Made by a program: the position numbers and the translations under genes. A stretch of 64,000 nucleotides of DNA from Psoroptes ovis (taxonomy: Eukaryota; Arthropoda; Arachnida; Sarcoptiformes; Psoroptidae), in contig PQWQ01000010.1 of the NCBI GenBank assembly GCA_002943765.1, positions 1,800,501 through 1,864,500 on the forward strand. The letters are read 5' to 3'. Positions 54,270-63,251 of the stretch are shown in pieces. The notes below the pieces were generated by a model, which saw only the letters and a list, made by a program, of their open reading frames with translations, ran no database searches and was not told the DNA's origin. Position 1 is the stretch's first letter; every line of letters begins with the position of its first letter.

Positions 54270-54345
54270 TGATGATGATGATGATGAAGAACAAGCAAAA
54301 CAACCCTTGTTCCGTGATCACAAGGGTGGCAATAGTATGGTCACA

Positions 54346-57300
54346 TCAGCCGTGTCCTGTCAGCAGTCTTGTCAAATCCCTATCGGGACTAAAGTTGGTA
54401 TTGATTCGCGATCCAACTGTTGGAAAGAACAATTTCGTCGTGTGGCCATCAGCAGTCTCCGTCCATCTCTGATTCCAAAGATTCAGTATGTCCAACTTCG
54501 ACGCTTGGCATAGTGTCATCATGGGCACTCGGGTGTAAAAAACATCCGAAAGGTCGACTGCAGCAACCTTGGCAAACTTATCAGCTAGATCATTACCAAA
54601 GTTGCCACAGTGCGACCTTGTCCATTTCAGACAAATATGGCCACGATGGTTACACACGATACGAAAAATGTCCTGCACTAATTCATTAAGTGTATAGATA
54701 TTATGCAAAGCCCAAATCGCTGACATAGAATCAGTTATAATTTGAGCATCGACAATACCATTTTCAATGATCCAAACCAATGCGTTGCGGATGGCCAACA
54801 ATTCAGCCTGAAAGACTGAACATCCAGCGCCAAGGCGGAAACATTGAATTACACTTGGGATGCAATTTTCATCATTGAAAACAACAAAAGAACACCCAAC
54901 CAGGTCCTCAGACCTCGATCCATCAGTGAAAATGGTACAACTATGAGAGTCAGTACAAAATTCCAACTCAGCATCGATCCTCTCAATAAAAAAAGATTGG
55001 ACCAACGCTGGATGGATCGAGTCTTTGAACCTGATCGGGAATTCATATTGTTCCCTCAGATAAGCATCACTTTTTATCCTGAAAACATCTGATCGCAGCT
55101 TGATCACCAAGTCAACGGGAATCAAATTAGCAATGATCAACGATGCTTGCAGCGACACAGTTCTGGAAGCGCGAATCATACCAACAGCAAAACGTCTTTG
55201 CAAACTTAACAGTTTGCCACGTTTCGTTCTGCTTGACAAGACACTGTTCCATACAGGGCAGGCATAAACTATCATCGGTTCGATCGCTCGAACGTAAATA
55301 GTACGTAAGACGTCATACGATAAGCCCCATCTTGGACCAAATTTTTTCTTGATGCAATTAAACATTTTCATTGATTTTGTCTCGATATAGTCAATATGAT
55401 TTGCCCATGTTAGTTTTGAATCAATCATCAAACCAAGTATTTTTAAACATGGTACTAAATCAATTGATCTGCTATTCATAATGATCGGGAAAGACGCCAA
55501 ATTTCTATGTCTTGATATAATCATGCACTTGGTTTTGGCGGGATTAAACGATAGGCCATTATTTAAGCCCCATTCTGCAATAATCGATAGCAGACTATTT
55601 GTTAGATCTGCAGCCAATTCTTGGATTGGATGTTGGCAGATGAGGATGCAATCATCCGCAAAAGCCTGCAAATGACATCCCCTTGGCAACGACATTTTCA
55701 ATAGGTCATCAATTAGTACATTCCAAAGGAGTGGCGACAATTTACCACCTTGAGGGGTGCCACCTGTAGCCATTTTAGTAAATGATTGATTCATTAGAGA
55801 TAATTCGATAGTACGATCACAAAAATAATTATGGATGATTGCATACAAATTTGAAGGAACATTAAATTCTCTGAGTCTGTAAAGAATGATGTCATATCTT
55901 GCAGAATCAAATGCGCCTGAAATATCAAGCGATACGATATAACCATAATTATTTCGATCATTTATATCATTAATTTGTGATATTAAATTTTTCAATGCTA
56001 ATTCAGCACCTTGCTGAGGTAGGAAACCAAATTGATTGTATGACAGATAATGATTGACGATTAGGTGATGCATAAGCCGACATTTAAGAATATTTTCAAA
56101 AATTTTTCCCATAACAGGAAGCAAAGAAATCGGTCGATACGATTTATAACCAGAGCCATTATTTTTCGGTATTAATTTGATAGTTGCTTTTTTCCAGTAT
56201 TTTGGGAAAACACCAAATGCAAAACATTTGTTGAACAGATTCAATAATAAGAAAGGATATTTATAATGTATTTGTTTGACTATGTTGGCAGATATTGCAT
56301 CGAAACCTGGCGATTTGTTATCTTTTTCCATATTGACAGCAGTATCGACTTCATTTTTAGTGATACAAAAATCTTTTTTGTTACAATTAATTATATAATG
56401 ATGGTGAACAATAGAATTATTATCATTATTCATATCTGGAAACATCTTATTCAATAAATATGTTGCAGTTTCATTTATGGATACACACCAAGTTGTATCA
56501 TCTCTCTGTATCGTTTTCAATGTTTGATTGATCGATAATTGATTTTTGCAATGATGATATAACTTTCTCCAGACATTGTATCTATCAATTTGATTCAAAT
56601 AATTTCTACAATCATCAATTCTCGTCTTTTCTAACAAATTTTTGAAATCATTAACACAGGTCAAATATCTTGCTCGCCACAAGGCGCGATTCACTGGGCA
56701 ACGTTGACGCTGATAACGTCTACGCAGATTTTTCAATAACGATAGTTTCATTTTCAAATCTTGTGACAATTTAGTTTTAGATGTTGGTTTCAATATTGGT
56801 AGACAGTCATCACAAATTGCACAAATAGTATTCATAAGATCATTGACAAAATTTTCAATATCAATATTAGAATTAAGTGTCTTTGCATTATCATCAAAAT
56901 AAGATAAAATAGATATTTGTTCGTTAAATTCAGACCAATCGATACATTTGGTGTTATATTTTCTTGTTAAATAATAAGATTTAATCGGAGGAATGGTGTC
57001 GAAGATAAATGAAATCAAGTTGTGGTCAGAGCCAGAGACTAGATCTTCTACTTTCCAATTCGAGACATAATTGATTGCACGTTGATTAATCACTGTTAAA
57101 TCGATCGCGCTCTGATGTCGACTATTATCGAAAGTCATTTTGCCATCATTTAGAATTATGAAATTTAGGCGACATGTAAAATTTAAAACAACAAGTCCAC
57201 GTTCATCATTAAAATTCCCTCCCCAAACCCGATTATGACTATTGAAGTCGCCAGAAATAACAATAGGATATTTTGAATAAGAAATAACCAATTTTTCCAA

Positions 57301-57648
57301 ATTTTCAAGATGATTTTTGAGTGATGAAATTTCTTCGTTTTTGGAAAAATAGACACAACATAAAATAAATGGCACAGAACAATTCACCAAACAACATGCA
57401 CAATTTGAATTTGTGAACTGATCGATTTTAAAAATATCGTATGAGGATACAATAGCACATTTTGGTTTTACTGGGTGATAAACACTGTTAAATCCAGAAA
57501 AACCAGCTGGAAAAGATACATGAGGTTCTTGGATACAGAATAGCGATGATTTTAACAATGTAGCATTTGTCAGGAACATCAGTGTTGACTTGTAGCTATG
57601 CTGCAAGTTCTGGGTCAATATTTTGATATTTGTTTGACTAGTATCCAT
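54346..57648 (-). CDS. retrotransposon ORF2: endonuclease, reverse transcriptase, RNase H
   Basis: Polyprotein of 1,100 residues from the ATG at 57648, which overlaps the ORF1 stop by 11 nt in another frame, suggesting termination-reinitiation. The N-terminal APE-type endonuclease shows TQNLQ, CIQEPHV, ISGDFNSHN, SAIDLTV and GSDHNLIS. The central reverse transcriptase shows YRPISLLPVMGKIFE, NQFGFLPQQGAE, SLDISGAFDSA, GTPQGGKLSPLLWN and the catalytic FADD. The C-terminal RNase H has FTDGSR, QAELLAI, ITDSMSA and GNDLADKFA, so all four acidic positions appear present. It nicks target DNA, copies the RNA and removes the template. The frame ends at LLTGHG, just where related elements usually continue into a Cys-rich zinc finger; that finger is absent or lost. 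An earlier non-ATG extension to 57732 was not used. Confidence 0.93.
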   Translation of the reverse strand: MDTSQTNIKILTQNLQHSYKSTLMFLTNATLLKSSLFCIQEPHVSFPAGFSGFNSVYHPVKPKCAIVSSYDIFKIDQFTNSNCACCLVNCSVPFILCCVYFSKNEEISSLKNHLENLEKLVISYSKYPIVISGDFNSHNRVWGGNFNDERGLVVLNFTCRLNFIILNDGKMTFDNSRHQSAIDLTVINQRAINYVSNWKVEDLVSGSDHNLISFIFDTIPPIKSYYLTRKYNTKCIDWSEFNEQISILSYFDDNAKTLNSNIDIENFVNDLMNTICAICDDCLPILKPTSKTKLSQDLKMKLSLLKNLRRRYQRQRCPVNRALWRARYLTCVNDFKNLLEKTRIDDCRNYLNQIDRYNVWRKLYHHCKNQLSINQTLKTIQRDDTTWCVSINETATYLLNKMFPDMNNDNNSIVHHHYIINCNKKDFCITKNEVDTAVNMEKDNKSPGFDAISANIVKQIHYKYPFLLLNLFNKCFAFGVFPKYWKKATIKLIPKNNGSGYKSYRPISLLPVMGKIFENILKCRLMHHLIVNHYLSYNQFGFLPQQGAELALKNLISQINDINDRNNYGYIVSLDISGAFDSARYDIILYRLREFNVPSNLYAIIHNYFCDRTIELSLMNQSFTKMATGGTPQGGKLSPLLWNVLIDDLLKMSLPRGCHLQAFADDCILICQHPIQELAADLTNSLLSIIAEWGLNNGLSFNPAKTKCMIISRHRNLASFPIIMNSRSIDLVPCLKILGLMIDSKLTWANHIDYIETKSMKMFNCIKKKFGPRWGLSYDVLRTIYVRAIEPMIVYACPVWNSVLSSRTKRGKLLSLQRRFAVGMIRASRTVSLQASLIIANLIPVDLVIKLRSDVFRIKSDAYLREQYEFPIRFKDSIHPALVQSFFIERIDAELEFCTDSHSCTIFTDGSRSEDLVGCSFVVFNDENCIPSVIQCFRLGAGCSVFQAELLAIRNALVWIIENGIVDAQIITDSMSAIWALHNIYTLNELVQDIFRIVCNHRGHICLKWTRSHCGNFGNDLADKFAKVAAVDLSDVFYTRVPMMTLCQASKLDILNLWNQRWTETADGHTTKLFFPTVGSRINTNFSPDRDLTRLLTGHG

Positions 57649-58678
57649 AATCAATATTGGATTTGATGCGTTCCAAGGCGATTTTGTATTCATTGCAGTT
57701 TTTGTCAAAAACTGAATGTTTAATGCAGACAACTTTTCTTGGATTTATTGTGTTGCGATATATACAATTCGTGCATGTTGGTGATGAATCAGATGTTGAA
57801 GTCGATGCTGCAGAACAAGTACGTGAAAGATGTTCGCCTTGACATTTGCAGCAAACGGGCTTGTTTTTGCAATATTTCATCGGATGCCCGAAGCGTAAAC
57901 ACTGAAAACATTGCGTTACCGAAAGATAATCTTTTACAGTGCAACATTTATAACCAATAAATAATTGACCAAGCTCAATACATTTTTGCCACACTAGTGG
58001 AGAAGCTTCAAAAATCATATACTTGGTTCCTACCCGGTCAGTTTTACTACGTATTTTCTTAATAAATTGTCTTTCATCATTCAAAAGATTTTTAATTTCT
58101 TCATTCTGCTTCAATATATAATTGACGATCTGTTCATCATCAATATCCAACTCAATGCCCAATATTTGAAACGTAGGATGTCTTTTACTCGGGATATTTA
58201 TTTTAAGACCACATTTTAGGTTGTTCAATTGTTCTCGTAAATGCAAACAATCTTTCTTTTCTTCACATTTAATGATAACTTTCTTGTTCCTTATTGGAAT
58301 CACTTTTTTCATTTTGATGCCAGAATTCGCCAATTGATTTGATGAAAAAACCCCTTTCATGCACGATAGTGTTTGTTTCGAATCGACGATTTGAGCATTA
58401 TTATCTGGTTCTAGAATGCAAATATGTTCAGTCTTCTTTTTGATATCATTTTTAACTACTTGAGTGTATGATGGTTTTGTATCTTTAGTTTGAATCGAGG
58501 ATTTAAGACTCTTGATTTCCAATTGTGCCGATGTCATTAAAGTTTGAATGAATACAGAACAAGCAGCCAGCTCCTTTTTGTAACCAGAAATATTCGTGTT
58601 ACCGTGCACGTTCGATAATTTTTCCAAAAACTTGGCCCATTCGTGGCCTAATTGAATATTTTTATCAAAGTTTGACAT
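57638..58678 (-). CDS. retrotransposon ORF1: gag-like nucleic-acid-binding protein
   Basis: Protein of 346 residues starting at the first ATG after an 80-bp leader. The N-terminal half is charged and unremarkable. The C-terminal third has tandem zinc knuckles: CFQCLRFGHPMKYC (C-x2-C-x4-H-x4-C), then CCKCQGEHLSRTC (C-x2-C-x3-H-x4-C). A further Cys/His stretch follows (CTNC...CIKH...NCNEYK), the usual triple-knuckle layout of I, R1 and Jockey ORF1 proteins. It packages the element RNA into a ribonucleoprotein. No internal stops or frameshifts were seen. Confidence 0.92.
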   Translation of the reverse strand: MSNFDKNIQLGHEWAKFLEKLSNVHGNTNISGYKKELAACSVFIQTLMTSAQLEIKSLKSSIQTKDTKPSYTQVVKNDIKKKTEHICILEPDNNAQIVDSKQTLSCMKGVFSSNQLANSGIKMKKVIPIRNKKVIIKCEEKKDCLHLREQLNNLKCGLKINIPSKRHPTFQILGIELDIDDEQIVNYILKQNEEIKNLLNDERQFIKKIRSKTDRVGTKYMIFEASPLVWQKCIELGQLFIGYKCCTVKDYLSVTQCFQCLRFGHPMKYCKNKPVCCKCQGEHLSRTCSAASTSTSDSSPTCTNCIYRNTINPRKVVCIKHSVFDKNCNEYKIALERIKSNIDYGY

Positions 58679-58758
58679 ATTAAAAAAAAATTTTTTTTTC
58701 GAAATTTTTTATTTGTTGTTGTTAGCACAACGACTATTTCGACCCAGCAATTTAATAA

Positions 58759-58772
58759 TAAAAATAGAATGA
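58759..58772. repeat. target-site duplication, 5' side of retrotransposon
   Basis: Second exact copy of TAAAAATAGAATGA, just beyond the 5' end of the minus-strand retrotransposon. Joining the flanks at this repeat restores an uninterrupted leader between the TATA box at 58845-58855 and the Der p 23-like start codon. Confidence 0.88.
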
Positions 58773-59618
58773 ATTGATTAATTTTCAAATTTAAAAACAG
58801 GAATAAAAACAAATTTTTGATTGATCAATCTGATGGTGTTATCCCTATTTATATATGAGCAGAGAAAACTTTGGAATTGAAATGATAAAATCATAATTAT
58901 AAACAAAATTAATCTCTAAATCCAGAAATGATCACAAGATGAAAACTCATTGAAAAAGCAAAACACTTGAAATTTTCTAAAATTGGAATTGATGACATTT
59001 GATTATAACATTAACCTATTCACCTACACAAACGGAAAAAAATGATGAGATAATTCCTCATTGATGATTAATTAAAAATATTTGATTTGATTTAATTATA
59101 TCGGTATCTATGTGCCCAAATGATCTCAAGATCAGAATTCAATTATGATATAATGATTGATTTGATCATTTCGATGATCGTACTTTGGGACAATTCTTGA
59201 AAAAAGGTCATAGTAAGTTAGAGTGAAGTCATGTTCGCAAATCCCTAGACATAAGATATTTTAATTTTTAATTTTTTTTTTTTTTTGATAAATATTCCAC
59301 ATTCCATCATCAATGATGTCATTTATTTGATAAAAAAATTAAATCTGTCACCGACCGCAACGATCAATGTTAATCGATTACAATGACAAGAATTAGTGTA
59401 TTTTGACCAAATACTTGAAATACGTGATTATGAGATCGTTTTTCTGCATTTTTATTGTATAATTTTCAATGAAATTATTGTCAAAAATTTTATTTTTATC
59501 ATTTTAATCAAAATGTTTAATTGATAATCTTAAAAATTTTAGATTTATAACGATTGAAAGCGAAAAATGATTGGAATTCCGCATATGATTGAAGTCGTTG
59601 TTGTTTGGATTTGATTAA
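58773..59618. other. intergenic region holding original Der p 23-like promoter
   Basis: Non-coding. The left part includes the TATA box and presumed start site (near 58826-58834) that served the Der p 23-like gene before the retrotransposon landed. The right part follows the stop codon of the mucin-like gene and has minus-strand AATAAA-type signals near 59448. No other gene was seen. Confidence 0.55.
58845..58855 (-). promoter_or_regulatory. TATA box, probable promoter of Der p 23-like gene
   Basis: TATATAAATAG on the minus strand, followed about 25 bp downstream by an initiator-like ATCAGAT (58828-58834). With the retrotransposon removed, the start codon would lie about 70 nt after this initiator, a normal short leader. 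Confidence 0.6.
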
Positions 59619-62600
59619 TTATGAATCAATTATTTGGCAATCGGTCAAATGATCACAAGTCAAACTTGTTTGACTCCATTGTGTACCTTTTGGACATTCT
59701 TGTTCATATGCGATTCCATTTCCACATTGATAATACATCCAACAATTTTCATGTTTGTAATAACCATCGGATTCTGGACATTCAAATTTTTGATCGTATT
59801 TTTTCGTAGTTTCACGTTTTTCCTCTGTCGTTGTTTGAACATCATCATCTTGATCATCATTGGTGGTTGTCATTGTTTGTTTGGTTGTAGATTCATTACT
59901 ATCAATGGTTGTCCCATCATCATCATCATCATCTGGTCTTTGACAATCGCTTAAATGATCACATGTCATCATAGTTTGATCCCATTGTGTACCTTTTGGA
60001 CATTTTTGTTCATATGCGATTCCATTTCCACATTGATAAAACATCCAACAATTTTCATGTTCGTAATAGCCAGATGGTTCTGGACATTCAAATCGTTTCT
60101 TCATTGTCGTTGTTTCTGGTTCAGTTGTTGGTTCTGGTGTTGTAGTTTTATCATTATCATCATTCAATGTTGTTGATTCTCGTTCGGTTGTTGGTTCTGG
60201 TGTTGTAGTTTTATCATTATCATCATTCAATGTTGTTGATTCTCGTTTAGTTGTTGGTTCTGCTGTTGTAGTTTTATCATTATCATCATTCAATGTTGTT
60301 GATTCTCGTTCGGTTGTTGGTTCTGGTGTTGTAGTTTTATCATTATCATCATTCAATGTTGTTGATTCTCGTTTAGTTGTTGGTTCTGCTGTTGTACTTT
60401 TATCATTATCATCATTCAATGTTGTTGATTCTCGTTTAGTTGTTGGTTCTGCTGTTGTAGTTTTATCATTATCATCATTCAATGTTGTTGATTCTCGTTC
60501 GGTTGTTGGTTCTGGTGTTGTAGTTTTATCATTATCATCATTCAATGTTGTTGATTCTCGTTTAGTTGTTGGTTCTGCTGTTGTACTTTTATCATTATCA
60601 TCATTCAATGTTGTTGATTCTCGTTTAGTTGTTGGTTCTGCTGTTGTAGTTTTATCATTATCATCATTCAATGTTGTTGATTCTCGTTCGGTTGTTGGTT
60701 CTGGTGTTGTAGTTTTATCATTATCATCATTCAATGTTGTTGATTCTCGTTTAGTTGTTGGTTCTGCTGTTGTACTTTTATCATTATCATCATTCAATGT
60801 TGTTGATTCTCGTTTAGTTGTTGGTTCTGCTGTTGTAGTTTTATCATTATCATCATTCAATGTTGTTGATTCTCGTTCGGTTGTTGGTTCTGCTGTTGTA
60901 GTTTTATCATTATCATCATTCAATGTTGTTGATTCTCGTTCGGTTGTTGGTTCTGGTGTTGTAGTTTTATCATTATCATCATTCAATGTTGTTGATTCTC
61001 GTTTAGTTGTTGGTTCTGCTGTTGTACTTTTATCATTATCATCATTCAATGTTGTTGATTCTCGTTTAGTTGTTGGTTCTGCTGTTGTAGTTTTATCATT
61101 ATCATCATTCAATGTTGTTGATTCTCGTTCGGTTGTTGGTTCTGGTGTTGTAGTTTTATCATTATCATCATTCAATGTTGTTGATTCTCGTTTAGTTGTT
61201 GGTTCTGCTGTTGTACTTTTATCATTATCATCATTCAATGTTGTTGATTCTCGTTTAGTTGTTGGTTCTGCTGTTGTAGTTTTATCATTATCATCATTCA
61301 ATGTTGTTGATTCTCGTTCGGTTGTTGGTTCTGGTGTTGTAGTTTTATCATTATCATCATTCAATGTTGTTGATTCTCGTTTAGTTGTTGGTTCTGCTGT
61401 TGTACTTTTATCATTATCATCATTCAATGTTGTTGATTCTCGTTTAGTTGTTGGTTCTGCTGTTGTAGTTTTATCATTATCATCATTCAATGTTGTTGAT
61501 TCTCGTTCGGTTGTTGGTTCTGGTGTTGTAGTTTTATCATTATCATCATTCAATGTTGTTGATTCTCGTTTAGTTGTTGGTTCTGCTGTTGTACTTTTAT
61601 CATTATCATCATTCAATGTTGTTGATTCTCGTTTAGTTGTTGGTTCTGCTGTTGTAGTTTTATCATTATCATCATTCAATGTTGTTGATTCTCGTTCGGT
61701 TGTTGGTTCTGCTGTTGTAGTTTTATCATTATCATCATCTAATGTTGTTGATTTTCGTTCGGTTGTTGTAGAATAGTCAGAAGTTGTTGTTCGTAAGAAA
61801 TCATTGATATCACGACGTTTGCAATTGTATTCATGAACACAGGTCTGGGCAGTTTGATCCCATTGTGTACCATTTGCACATATCATTTCAAATCCATCTC
61901 CATTGCCACATTGATAGAACATCCAGCAATTTTCATGTTTGAAATATCCACTTGTTTTGGGGCATTCATACGATAATGCTGGTCTTGGACAATCAAAGAT
62001 TGGAATACAATCTTGAAATTTTTCATTAAATTGTGTACTGTCCGGACAAATTTTTACGATGGCATTCCATCTTGAACATTCATAATATTTGTGACATTCA
62101 ATGTGTTGAAAGAGGCCATTTTCTTCTGGACATTCGAAACCAAACATATCATGTGATGTTGTCGCTGAACTAGAAGAAGTCGACTCGTAAGTTGTTGACA
62201 GTTCGGAGGTTGTCGATTGAGTTGTTGTGGAGTAAGTTTCTGTTGTTGTCGGCGGTTCTGTAGTCATTTCTGTTGTTGGTGCTTCAGTTTGTTCTGTTGT
62301 GAAGGGTTTCGATGACGTGGTTGTCGGAAAGGGTTCACGTTCACAATCGGTCGAACTGCGACATCGAAGTAAACCCTGATCCCATTGCATGTTTGACCGA
62401 CATGTTCTAACATACGGTTTAAGCCACCAACATTCATAATATTGCCAACAATTTTCATGTTTATAGTAGCCAAATAATCTTGGACATTTAAATTTCTTTG
62501 GCTGAACAGTTGTAGTCGCTTCTGTTTTTGCTGGTGGATGAGTTATGAGCCTTTTACGATCTTTAAATATTGGAAATATTCGTTTTCGTTCGCAATCAGT

Positions 62601-62828
62601 CACAGGGCGACAAGAAAGTGTTTTTTGATCCCATTGTTTAAACAATGGACATGTTTTAACCCATGGCATTGACCACAAACATTGATAAAATTGCCAACAA
62701 TTTTCATGTTCATATAAACCAAATTCAGTTGGACATTCAAATTTTTTAGCATCGATTTCATATGATGAAATTATAATGACGATAATAGCCAATAAGACAG
62801 ATGATGATGATGCCGATTTCGCATACAT
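59619..62828 (-). CDS. secreted mucin-like peritrophin with six CBM14 domains and a long tandem-repeat core
   Basis: Single-exon protein of 1,069 residues with a signal peptide (1 to ~27). Layout: CBM14 domains at about 28-80 and 111-165; a Thr/Ser-rich mucin stretch (~170-232); CBM14 at about 233-283 and 285-340; a core of some 26 tandem 21-residue repeats (~345-905); CBM14 at about 906-960; an acidic Thr-rich linker; a final CBM14 (~1010-1069). Most CBM14 copies share the pattern YxHENCWxxYxC, with six cysteines each. The repeat unit combines ESTTLNDDNDK with a Thr/Pro/Glu-rich half, so it is both a candidate O-glycosylation region and strongly charged. By family knowledge it would cross-link chitin in the peritrophic matrix or cuticle. 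It is the upstream member of the three-gene cluster. Confidence 0.93.
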   Translation of the reverse strand: MYAKSASSSSVLLAIIVIIISSYEIDAKKFECPTEFGLYEHENCWQFYQCLWSMPWVKTCPLFKQWDQKTLSCRPVTDCERKRIFPIFKDRKRLITHPPAKTEATTTVQPKKFKCPRLFGYYKHENCWQYYECWWLKPYVRTCRSNMQWDQGLLRCRSSTDCEREPFPTTTSSKPFTTEQTEAPTTEMTTEPPTTTETYSTTTQSTTSELSTTYESTSSSSATTSHDMFGFECPEENGLFQHIECHKYYECSRWNAIVKICPDSTQFNEKFQDCIPIFDCPRPALSYECPKTSGYFKHENCWMFYQCGNGDGFEMICANGTQWDQTAQTCVHEYNCKRRDINDFLRTTTSDYSTTTERKSTTLDDDNDKTTTAEPTTERESTTLNDDNDKTTTAEPTTKRESTTLNDDNDKSTTAEPTTKRESTTLNDDNDKTTTPEPTTERESTTLNDDNDKTTTAEPTTKRESTTLNDDNDKSTTAEPTTKRESTTLNDDNDKTTTPEPTTERESTTLNDDNDKTTTAEPTTKRESTTLNDDNDKSTTAEPTTKRESTTLNDDNDKTTTPEPTTERESTTLNDDNDKTTTAEPTTKRESTTLNDDNDKSTTAEPTTKRESTTLNDDNDKTTTPEPTTERESTTLNDDNDKTTTAEPTTERESTTLNDDNDKTTTAEPTTKRESTTLNDDNDKSTTAEPTTKRESTTLNDDNDKTTTPEPTTERESTTLNDDNDKTTTAEPTTKRESTTLNDDNDKSTTAEPTTKRESTTLNDDNDKTTTPEPTTERESTTLNDDNDKTTTAEPTTKRESTTLNDDNDKSTTAEPTTKRESTTLNDDNDKTTTPEPTTERESTTLNDDNDKTTTAEPTTKRESTTLNDDNDKTTTPEPTTERESTTLNDDNDKTTTPEPTTEPETTTMKKRFECPEPSGYYEHENCWMFYQCGNGIAYEQKCPKGTQWDQTMMTCDHLSDCQRPDDDDDDGTTIDSNESTTKQTMTTTNDDQDDDVQTTTEEKRETTKKYDQKFECPESDGYYKHENCWMYYQCGNGIAYEQECPKGTQWSQTSLTCDHLTDCQIIDS
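60115..61765. repeat. 63-bp coding minisatellite with a 189-bp three-unit higher-order period
   Basis: About 26 near-identical 63-bp units encode the repeat core of the mucin-like protein. Units differ at three main sites (Ala/Pro, Lys/Glu and Ser/Thr codons). They cycle in threes: TTPEPTTER, then TTAEPTTKR, then STAEPTTKR. The cycle breaks near the middle and at the C-terminal end. The outermost N-terminal unit is diverged (LDDDNDK). The pattern indicates recent expansion by blocks of three units. Confidence 0.95.
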
Positions 62829-62959
62829 CTTGCAAAAAATTCTTTCGATAATATGTTTTTTGTCGCTCTGGATGTTTCAAAATATTTTTTACAAAATCAA
62901 TTTTTCACTTTCACACAGAAAAAATTTGCGATTAATCATTTTCCATAAATTTTCATTGT

Positions 62960-62967
62960 TTTTATAC
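62960..62967 (-). promoter_or_regulatory. TATA-like box of mucin-like peritrophin gene
   Basis: TATAAAAA on the minus strand about 135 bp upstream of the start codon at 62828. It is the same octamer as in front of the 93-residue peritrophin, suggesting shared promoter architecture in the cluster. Confidence 0.5.
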
Positions 62968-63197
62968 TTTGAAATCTTTGAATGAATTTGATAACAATAA
63001 TTTTAATCCACAAAGAAAATTAATTAACTATGAGATTATAATTACAAAATTTTTTTTAAATTAGAATTTTTTCGTTTTGGATGTATGATAGCTTTGAGTC
63101 CAAACTTTATCCTGGATTTAGGTGCAATCATTCCATCGTTTTTTTATGGATTTATTGCATTATTTTTTTTTTGGATTCAATGGATTGTGGTGTTTCA

Positions 63198-63251
63198 ATC
63201 TTATTCATGGCAGCTATTGTGATCATCATGAATAGCTGCCATGAATCAGAT
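63198..63251. ncRNA. strong hairpin, possible small-RNA precursor
   Basis: Arms 63198-63218 and 63231-63251 pair over 21 positions with one mismatch. The inner 16 bp (ATTCATGGCAGCTATT and its complement) are perfect, around a 12-nt loop. Arm and loop lengths fit a microRNA precursor. I do not recognise a known mature microRNA, and a transposon relic or chance palindrome remains possible. Confidence 0.3.

Larger units (their letters stand above)
54270..58758 (-). mobile_element. apparently full-length non-LTR retrotransposon (LINE, I/R1 supergroup with RNase H)
   Basis: Element of 4,489 bp flanked by 14-bp direct repeats (54256-54269 and 58759-58772). On the minus strand it has an 80-bp 5' leader, a gag-like ORF1, an ORF2 with APE-type endonuclease, reverse transcriptase and RNase H, a 3' leader of about 76 bp, and a tail of roughly six TCA units instead of poly(A). 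A trinucleotide tail and a terminal RNase H are features of I-clade LINEs. Both frames are open and the flanking repeats are identical, so the insertion looks young and possibly still competent. It sits in the 5' leader of the Der p 23-like gene in the same orientation. Confidence 0.92.

Noticed and set aside
54254..54298. N-terminal extension of the Der p 23-like protein with a run of histidines
   Set aside because: It starts inside the retrotransposon's repeat tail. The downstream ATG begins a proper signal peptide, so the longer start was not used.
54266..55092. Plus-strand open frames over the retrotransposon
   Set aside because: They are antisense shadows of ORF2, with no domain or plausible start context.
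60115..61765. Regularly spaced repeats reminiscent of a CRISPR array
   Set aside because: The 63-bp units are directly adjacent with no unique spacers and form an open coding frame in a eukaryotic secreted protein. It is a coding minisatellite.
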